Source of the DNA: Hippasteria phrygiana
Lineage: Eukaryota; Echinodermata; Asteroidea; Valvatida; Goniasteridae
Assembly: GCA_037893225.1 (NCBI GenBank)
Contig: JAZGUH010000356.1
Span: forward strand, 619,451 to 683,450
Reading direction: 5' to 3'
DNA: 64,000 nucleotides
Below are positions 47,001 to 57,100 of the stretch, piece after piece. A model generated the notes under the pieces. It saw only the letters and a list, made by a program, of their open reading frames with translations. It had not been told where the DNA came from and ran no database searches. The stretch's first letter is position 1; each line of letters begins with the position of its first letter. The position numbers and the translations under genes are program-made.

Positions 47001-50000
47001 CATCGGCATGGATACGCTTGAAGCACGGACATATCTGTTAACAAGAATGCACTGGCATTACTCACTGTCCTCCACATCCACTTGTGAACAAATCCCCATC
47101 TATAGAGCGACTAGACTATGCAATCACTTTTTTCTTCCTTTTTTATGTGAGCGTTTTAATACTAAACACCAACTCGTCTAAATGACAGATTCTTTAGCCT
47201 GTCTTTTCCGCACGGGAATGTGAATGATACAATTCATTGCAATTGAAAGTTAACACTGCGAATGGGAATGAGAAAGTTTGCGGGAAAAATTCAGTCGCAT
47301 TCACATTTGCATTCCGCACGCAACTTTTCCCCTTGCGAATTCAAGTGGAAGATTATTTTCACACTTTTGAGAAAGGGTGTGAAAACTTTTTCCCCACTCG
47401 TGTGGAAAGGCGTGAAAATCTTTCCTCACCGTGGGAAGATTTGTTCACAATTTTGTGAAATGGAAACGAATTCCCTGGGAAGAGAAATTCCCATTTCCCA
47501 GGTTAACTTTCAAATGCAATGTACTGTAGATTAATCGGAAGTTGGGGTCAGATTGTTCATTATTACTTTGGTAATCAATTTGCAATATTAAAAAAAAAGT
47601 TGCCGATTAAAATGTCCCTTTTTCCTTCACAAGACCACATTATTGTAGTTTCCAAGTGCGGCCCAGTCAGAAAACAAACTAATTTAGAAAAAACAACCTG
47701 TGGATTGTTAGACAAATTATAAGTTAAAAAGTCGTATCCTCATTGAGTGATCCCCACAATGTCGCTTCCCAGGTTATATCGTAAAATTGTGTGTGATCCC
47801 TGGCTATACGGCATTCTGGGTTTATGACTTCTGACCAGCGCCCACCCGAACAAAGAGACCGACAATTTGGGAGACCGCCAACATAGGGCAAGATAGCTCA
47901 GTTGGTAGAACGCCGGTACGGTAACCTGGAGGTCGCAGGTTCGAATCCCGCTCCTGCCAGTTTCTTTGTTCACTTTGAAAATGTGTTTAAAAAAATAGGA
48001 CATTGCACACCTTGTGTGTAGTTCCTATATTGAAATCCGACGACTGTCGTTTTTAAAGCTCTGTCGAGGTGATGTCACACCCATGCACGCATCGCAGGTA
48101 TTCTTACAATCAAGGTGCACGCGCGTTTTGCCAAGTTGCAAACACGTCATTGGCTGACGGGGCCCTAAGTGAGTGGAAATATTTACGCTTTACACTACAG
48201 ATGACAAGACGCCACCATAATATGTTTCAGTCGGCGGATTTGTCTACAGAGTGAGCCGGGAAGTACGTATTCTCCCAAGATCTCCTTGGAATTTGTGGGG
48301 ATTACTCAAAGCGGATATAACTTTAGAAAGATTTTACTTAAATACCCCCCCCCACCAAAATCGATCAGGAACACCAAAATCGATCAGGAACAGCAAAATC
48401 TTGGAAAATAATTAATCCATATTGATAACAACTATCTAAATATGTGGCACAACTTGTTATTTCAAGATTTATGTTAGCAGAATCTGTGAAAATGAGGCAC
48501 AAATCAACACTTTGAGCGACCATACACTGTGTGCCAAGAACATCTAACACAGATAACACAAACCCTCTTCCCCTATATTGCACAGACATTTCCCAACTAA
48601 ATTCTCAAATTTAAAGGTTGTCACAAGTGTTTATACAATTCCGAACACAGATGGATGATTATTTACAAAAATTTGCTGTTCCTGACCGATTTTGGTGGGG
48701 TATTAAAGTAAAACCTTCCATAACTTTTTATCTTATAATCTTAGGGAGTGCTTAACTGTTCTAAACTGGAACACTACCAACAATAGGACAAGATAAATCT
48801 TAAAAAAAAAAAAAAAAACAGTACTCACGTTGTGTATTAGGATCCCATTTTCCTGCCAGATATCCAACGACTTCACTGGTAGTCAGATGGCAGTGAAAAT
48901 CCTACGGACACAAAAACACAATTTGTACAATTTTAAGCATTGTGGGAAAACCGCTTTCCTTACTAGCACACCTGGCGACACCACAGTTCGTTATAAATTT
49001 CAGTAGCCCACATGAAGTTTGATTTCGCCCAACATTACTCATCTTTAACACAGGGAAATACAGCTTCGTACATTAACAGTTGCTGTCAGAAGTTTACGTA
49101 TGCTGCAGTCCTGTATGCAAATTCCCCCAATTAATCTTAAAGCTGGTTGAAAAGGTTCTCAGAACTATGCCACATGCTCAAACTATATACGCATGCTCAG
49201 AACTATGTCACATGCTCAGAACTATGCCACATGCTCAGAACTATGCCACATGCTCAGAACTATGCCACATGCTCAGAACTACGCATGCATGCTCAGAACT
49301 ATGCCACATGCTCAGAACTACGCATGCATGCTCAGAACTATGCCACATGCTCAGAACTACGCATGCATGCTCAGAACTTTGCCACATGCTCAGAACTACG
49401 CATGCATGCTCAGAACTATGCCACATGCTCAGAACTACGCATGCATGCTCAGAACTATGCCACATGCTCAGAACTATGCCACATGCTCAGAACTATGCCA
49501 CATGCTCAGAACTACGCATGCATGCTCAGAACTTTGCCACATGCTCAGAACTACGCATGCATGCTCAGAACTTTGCCACATGCTCAGAACTACGCATGCA
49601 TGCTCAGAACTATGCCACATGCTCAGAACTACGCATGCATGCTCAGAACTATGCCACATGCTCAGAACTATGCGTGCATGCTCAGAACTATGCCACATGC
49701 TCAGAACTACGCATGCATGCTCAGAACTTTGCCACATGCTCAGAACTACGCGTGCATGCTCAGAACTATGCCACATGCTCAGAACTACGCATGCATGCTC
49801 AGAACTATGCCACATGCTCAGAACTACGCGTGCATGCTCAGAACTATGCCACATGCTCAGAACTACGCATGCATGCTCAGAACTTTGCCACATGCTCAGA
49901 ACTACGCGTGCATGCTCAGAACTATGCCACATGCTCAGAACTACGCATGCAGGCTCAGAACTTTGCCACATGCTCAGAACTACGCGTGCATGCTCAGAAC

Positions 50001-51061
50001 TTTGCCACATGCTCAGAACTACGCATGCATGCTCAGAACTTTGCCACATGCTCAGAACTACGCGTGCATGCTCAGAACTATGCCACATGCTCAGAACTAC
50101 GCATGCAGGCTCAGAACTTTGCCACATGCTCAGAACTACGCGTGCATGCTCAGAACTTTGCCACATGCTCAGAACTACGCATGCATGCTCAGAACTTTGC
50201 CACATGCTCAGAACTACGCGTGCATGCTCAGAACTATGCCACATGCTCAGAACTACGCATGCATGCTCAGAACTATGCCACATGCTCAGAACTACGCATG
50301 CATGCTCAGAACTATGCCACATGCTCAGAACTACGCGTGCATGCTCAGAACTATGCCACATGCTCAGAACTACGCATGCATGCTCAGAACTTTGCCACAT
50401 GCTCAGAACTACGCGTGCATGCTCAGAACTATGCCACATGCTCAGAACTACGCATGCATGCTCAGAACTTTGCCACATGCTCAGAACTACGCGTGCATGC
50501 TCAGAACTATGCCACATGCTCAGAACTACGCATGCATGCTCAGAACTTTGCCACATGCTCAGAACTACGCGTGCATGCTCAGAACTATGCCACATGCTCA
50601 GAACTACGCATGCATGCTCAGAACTATGCCACATGCTCAGAACTACGCGTGCATGCTCAGAACTATGCCACATGCTCAGAACTACGCATGCATGCTCAGA
50701 ACTATGCCACATGCTCAGAACTACGCCTGCATGCTCAGAACTATGCCACATGCTCAGAACTACGCGTGCATGCTCAGAACTATGCCACATGCTCAGAACT
50801 ACGCATGCATGCTCAGAACTTTGCCACATGCTCAGAACTACGCGTGCATGCTCAGAACTATGCCACATGCTCAGAACTACGCATGCATGCTCAGAACTTT
50901 GCCACATGCTCAGAACTACGCATGCATGCTCAGAACTATGCCACATGCTCAGAACTACGCATGCATGCTCAGAACTTTGCCACATGCTCAGAACTACGCA
51001 TGCATGCTCAGAACTAACAAAAAGAACCGGTATGACTGCTGCCACCAGCATCTCAAAATCC

Positions 51062-51127
<66 letters not shown>

Positions 51128-54100
51128 ACTAAAAATGAAGAGGGCGTCGGGACTTACCATCACAAGAAGGCAATTGGTAGTTGTTGAGACGGTGAACGGC
51201 TGCATTCTACCAACTGAACTAAATGGAAGACACTCAACTAATGTATTGGGACTCCTGTAAAGAGAGAAAAATACTGAAAGTTGAAATATTGATTTAACCC
51301 TAACCCTGCCAGACGCAGCACAGTGCATCTGTGGTGACAGCTTGACCTTGCTGCACTCTGCACACAAGTCAATGTGACAAAGTATGCAATCTGATGCGTC
51401 TGGCAGGGTTTCTAGCCAAAATACCCTGGAGGGTTAGGGTTAAATTAATCCTGGACTTCACAAACTGGGATACCTTTTTCCACTACGCCTAGTCCGACAA
51501 ATTTGTCCAAAGAAAAGCAGCGCTAATGAGAAGTCATAAGCCGTAATAGCCAAGGATCATGCCCCAACTGTACAATACAACCTGGGAAGCGACACTGTGT
51601 GGATCACTCAATGAGGATACGACTTTCCAACTTCTAATATGTATGCTACACTTTGCTGGTCTATGTCACAAGGCTAAAAAATATATGGATAAATGTAGCA
51701 CTCATATTTACTCATATATTGGAATGTCCGGGAGTATCGGGGAATATTAAGTGGTGTCTGGTAATATACAGTGAGATATGAAAACATCTAGTGTAACTGG
51801 GAATGTTCAGTGGTATCTGGTAATACTTACTGGTATCTGTAAATATTCAGGTTATCTTGGATTATCTACTGGTATCTGGGAAGATTTAATGGTATATGGG
51901 TGGAGTGGTATCTGGCAATATTCACTGGTACATACAGGCTTGTAGGAATATTTCAGTGGCATTTGGGGGATATTCAGTGATATCTGGGAATAATAAGTGG
52001 TATCTGGAATATTTATTTTTGGGTTTATCTACTGTTATCTGGGAATACTTTTGTGGTATCTGGGAACACTCAGTGGTATCTCACAACATTTACCTTTCAA
52101 GGTCCTCCTTGGTGATGTCTGAATATTTCATCACTTTCCGTCCTTTAAAGTCCTGTCTCTTCAGTGGATGTGCCATTCCTGTAAAAGAGAGGAAATTATC
52201 ATTAATATTTTGTAGGGTATGTGGATTTCTGTTGTACCTGAATTCTCAAGCACATAATGGCAAAAATTCAACGGCTAAATTCAACAGAAAATTGTTCTTG
52301 TGTGAATGAATCTTGAACTCTTAAAAACAGGGACTTGAACCTCCTACAACATAGACTTCTTCGCAAATATAAATGCCGCCTGGTTGAGACGTACGTCACA
52401 ATGGTCAAAAGGGATTGTGGGAAGGAATGAGCCTTTTGACCATTGTGACGTCTCAACCAGGCGGTATTTGCGATATTGTCTATATTCATGTAGGCCCACA
52501 CTTTCTACAAAATTTAAACAGAGCTGGGACTTCCCAGTATGCTTTCAACTAGGGTAGAATATTAAGTTTTTTTCTGCAGGGAAAAATACATTAAATGAGA
52601 TATATCCCATGAAAGGTACTGAAGGCTTGAAATTAGACCAACATTTCCCCCCCCCCAAAAAAAATGCCTGAAATCGGGCTTTTACATGAAAAGTGGCATC
52701 TCTGAATATCGGTGAACTCCCATACTTAACCCTAACTCCTATGGCATTTTTATTGGGAAATTTCCTCAACCTGTCAAAATTCAACACTGTGCAGTATACC
52801 CATGGCACTGTGCAATAAACCTAAGGCACTTCTTTGTACTAATTGGGGCGTCATAACTCCACGTAAAGTAATGGATTTAGGGCGGTTAGGGTTAATGTAA
52901 AAACACTAAAATCTGAACAAAAAAATTGGGAATTTATGAAAGTTTCTATTTTTTTCTGCTGATAATACAATCCTAGTGTGTCTGAAACACATACTCACCC
53001 TCCTTATGTACATGCAAACTTCCATTACTTTCACTGAAATTTCTGCAACCAAAAAAACAACACATTAAGCAAAAAAAGTGATAATTTATACATGTTTATG
53101 CTATTCTTATATTGTAAAATTTTCCAATCTAGTCCTTCAGGGGTGAGATTGGAGGAAAATGAATAATGCACGAAACAGATAGAGGCATTTGATTTGCACT
53201 GCATTGCTGAAAAAATGCACAAGAAAACTGCATTTTCTACCAAAAGGTACGGTTCCAAATTGCAAACAATAGGGTCTTTAGAACTAAAAGAAGACTGTTT
53301 CAGGTTGCAGAGGTCATTTTGGAAAGAGAAAAACAATTTAAAGACATACAAATCTTCACCAAACATCCCAAAATCAGGAGAAATCTGGAGAAATCTCACC
53401 CTTGACTCCTTGCAGAACCACTGAGGGCACTGCTTGGCCCAGCAGCATGCGTAAAGTATCCACGCTCACAGTATACACAGAATGATACATTGATGTACAC
53501 GATAAACAATCTCTCACTGAACTTGCTCAAATGACGTACATTGTACTATTGGTCACACACCTTAGGCCCCCCCACAAAAATGAAAAAATAGTTCTGCTTC
53601 CGATTACTTGGTATTTGAAAATAAGGTAGGTAGGGAATTGCCTTTTTTTTGTGCTTGACATGTAGTCAAGGTTTGAAGGTAGTATTTACAGCATTTATAT
53701 GTTTTTGTTTTAGTGTACTTTTTTCCCGAAAAAAAAATTAGGGTCGGAACCGTTAAAATAGGGTAGGTAGGGTAACTGGAAGCAGAACTATATTTTTTTT
53801 TGTCTTAGTGTGTGCTGTGTAAAATGGCGCTAAGTTGCCTTTTTTCAAAACAAAAATAGTACCCCAAATTATATAAATTTAAGGCCCAGCATGACAAAAA
53901 ACCCGCTGTGACACTATTGCGAAAAAAAAAAAAAAAAAAAACTAGAATGAGGCTGATCCCCTGTCCTAGCTCTTCTAGGGTTAAGACACAGCAATTGGCG
54001 TTTTCAAGAGATCTACGAGTTTAGGCAGTTGATTTGAATACCTTCTGTGGCCTTGGGTTACTTTAGAGGTAGGAGGGTTGGGTCTGTCTGCAGGGCAGCT

Positions 54101-57100
54101 GTCCATGCCGTCGTCGCCGTCCTTTTCAGCCTCCGTGTCTTCCCCTGTGTGGCCGTTCGTGTATCCATTTCCCCCGCCTTGGATGTCAGCCTAGGGTTTT
54201 CAAGCAAATCCATCAAACATGGCTTCTCCTCCCCACTAGAATTCGTTACCCCTAACCGTCCCAAATCCTCCAAAATCCTCTTTGCCAAATGGTGGAATTT
54301 GGAGGATTATGAGGGTCTTTGGAAGTTGAAGCATCGGAGGATTTTGCAGGATTGAGGGCATTGGAGGAATTTGCCTCTGGAGGAAAATGGAGTTTCCAGG
54401 TCATCAGCATTTCTTTCTTTGTGTTTTCCCAGCATCTATGCACACACAACTAGTTTAAACAAGTCAGTGTTACAGTATTTGCTATGAGCTACTTACCCCC
54501 AAAATCCATTCATTTCTGAAAATGACAGTAAAGGCAAATGTTGTATAAACTAACTTTAAGATCAGTTTGATGATGCAGGCTAGAAATGCTCATTCCGATT
54601 ATTTAAACTGAAATCGGTCGCCAAAAATAGACTGAGCCAGGGGCAAGGTACTTTATCATGGCTTCCTAGCCATCTATCAGGTCAGCATACTACCTACCAT
54701 GTCTTCAAAGCCAGGCATACTAATCTTCATCTGACTGAACCACGTTGACTTAAGAAGGTCCAGTTTCTTGCCTTTGTACTTCACCTGTGTTAAAAAACAA
54801 AAAACATATCGGTGACGCTAATCAAATAAATGTTATACAGACACCCATATATATTATTGCTTTCAACTGACCTATCACAATTCATTTAAGCATTAGCCAA
54901 TCACAGTGTCTGTTGAATATCACGAGGGGGGGGGATGGGGGGGTTGTTGACATTGCGTACACCATGCATACAGGGGGGGGGGGGTCCAAGCCAATGCGTA
55001 CCGTACGCAAACACAATTTTTTTTTAATGAATTGTCATGAAATCAATGTACTATCTAATATAAATAACTACCAGGACCAGCTTTTCTGCATCGAAACCAG
55101 TTATAACACAATACCCTTCACCCCACTAGTAAATTTATCTTCCCAGCGCCACTGCCAGCCAACTCTGGCCTATTTTTAGACGGCAACAAAGACTGCTTTA
55201 TAAACCGGCATTGTACACCGAAAAAGTACAGGTGTTTCATCCACGTGCTGTCCAAAATCTTTCATGTGCTGGAGGTAAACAAAAGAACAAAAAAAGATAT
55301 ACGTCTTGTAATCATCTGCCTCTTGTTCAAACACATATTTTCGTGAAAATTGAATAAACCACTCATGAAACGTCAAGAGCAAACTATGCAAAAAATAGTG
55401 TATCAGGCTATTTTTTTTCCTTTTCTGGTTCATGCCATGATTGACTGCTGTTTTTGTTTAAAATATATCACTGTTCAATCATTTCCAGATCCGTTAATAA
55501 AAATGTTTGCAATTTTTTTCTATCAACATTTTGTGATTTATTTCAGTCTTTGGATGCGACATGCGAATCATACTACTACAGCAGGTGTACTGTGACGTTT
55601 AATGATGCTAGAATAGGGTAGTCTGAGAGTCAAAAAGATGTGGAATGCGTATGCGTACAGGGGGGGGGGGGGAGGGGGGTTGGAGACACTGCGTATGCCA
55701 TGCGTACAGGGGGGGAGTGGGGGTCAAAAAAGTCGGTATTTCGTACAGACGTACTTTATGGACGGCCCCTAAGCAGGTCTATGAAACTGCCCCACACCCT
55801 TGTTCCTCTGAGCAACCCAAAACCCATCCATCCCCAACACTAGACAATCTGGACATCTTGACCACTCACAGAGGCCCAGCCGCAGCCTGATTTCTTGGCA
55901 GGATTGACCAGCTTCTTGATGTGGATTGCCCAGGCGCTGGGGGAGTTGAATTCCTGGCCGGACCACTTGATCTTGCCGTTCTCCATCAAGTCGGCCGTAA
56001 ACTTCCTCCCCTGATACAAAAAAAAACACAGGTGGATAATAAAATAAGTAGAAATTGTGGTTTGTTTGACGAATTATAAATTAAAAAGTCGTATCCTCAT
56101 TGAGTGATCCCCACAATGTTGCTTCCCAGGTTGTATCGTAAAACTGGGTTTATGACTTCTGACTAGCGCCCACCGAACAAAGACACTGAAAATTTGGTAG
56201 ACCACAAACACAGGACAAGATAGCTCAGTTGGTAGAGCGCCGGTATGGTATGCCGGAGGTTCGAATCCCACTCCTGCCAGTTTTCTTTGTTCACTTTGAG
56301 AAATTGTTTTTAATAAATGTTGAGAATAAATACATGTACATAGAATTGACAAGGGCCGGATTTGAACCTGCGACCTCCCGGACACCGTACCAGGACTCTA
56401 CCAACTGAGCTATCTTGCCTAAAGTATGCATAGAATGTTGATGCAAACATTAATTGTTTTTCTTATTGCCTTAACCCCTCGTGTCCGGCTGTTATTGATG
56501 GGGGGGCCTGGTATGCCAGGATTGGGGCTGTGTAGCCAAGCCTGAACTCAAATAATAGCCACACTGAATAGAGTGGTCCTATTCATCGCACTCAGAGCCC
56601 CCTTTGTGTGAATGAAAGCTTTCTTTGAAAAAGCTCCATTTATTCATTACGCTTCCATTGAAGAACAATACAGTTCAAAAATGAATGGATTGAGTAAGTG
56701 CAGAAATGCACCTATAGATGACAACCGGCCAGGTGGTCTTTTTCAAACCGTGGCTATGGCCGTCGTCCTGATTAAAGAGGTTAAATCGTATGTACATTGT
56801 ACTTGGGTTTTGTTTCCGACACCAATATCAAGCCATCGGTTACATTAATTTTGTATACTTTCCACTTTGGATAATCATTGAATATACTATAACAGGGTTC
56901 CCACCATTTCATGAAAACAACATTTCCTGATTTTTCCATGAGTTTTCCCTGTTGAATTTTTAAAAATTCCAGGATAATTATTTCGACCTATATCCAGTTT
57001 GACACGTCTTGTTTTAGGTCATGCACCACAGCCACCTGGCTAAAGAGAGATAAAGAGGGATTTCCACACTAAAAAGCCACCATAGCCAAATCATCCAGTG

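Noticed and set aside
49080..51187. Three overlapping plus-strand frames of about 650 codons and one minus-strand frame of 525 codons
   Set aside because: They are translations of the 39-bp minisatellite and CTG tract in different frames. All frames open equally, which is a property of the unit length, and the array lies in an intron.
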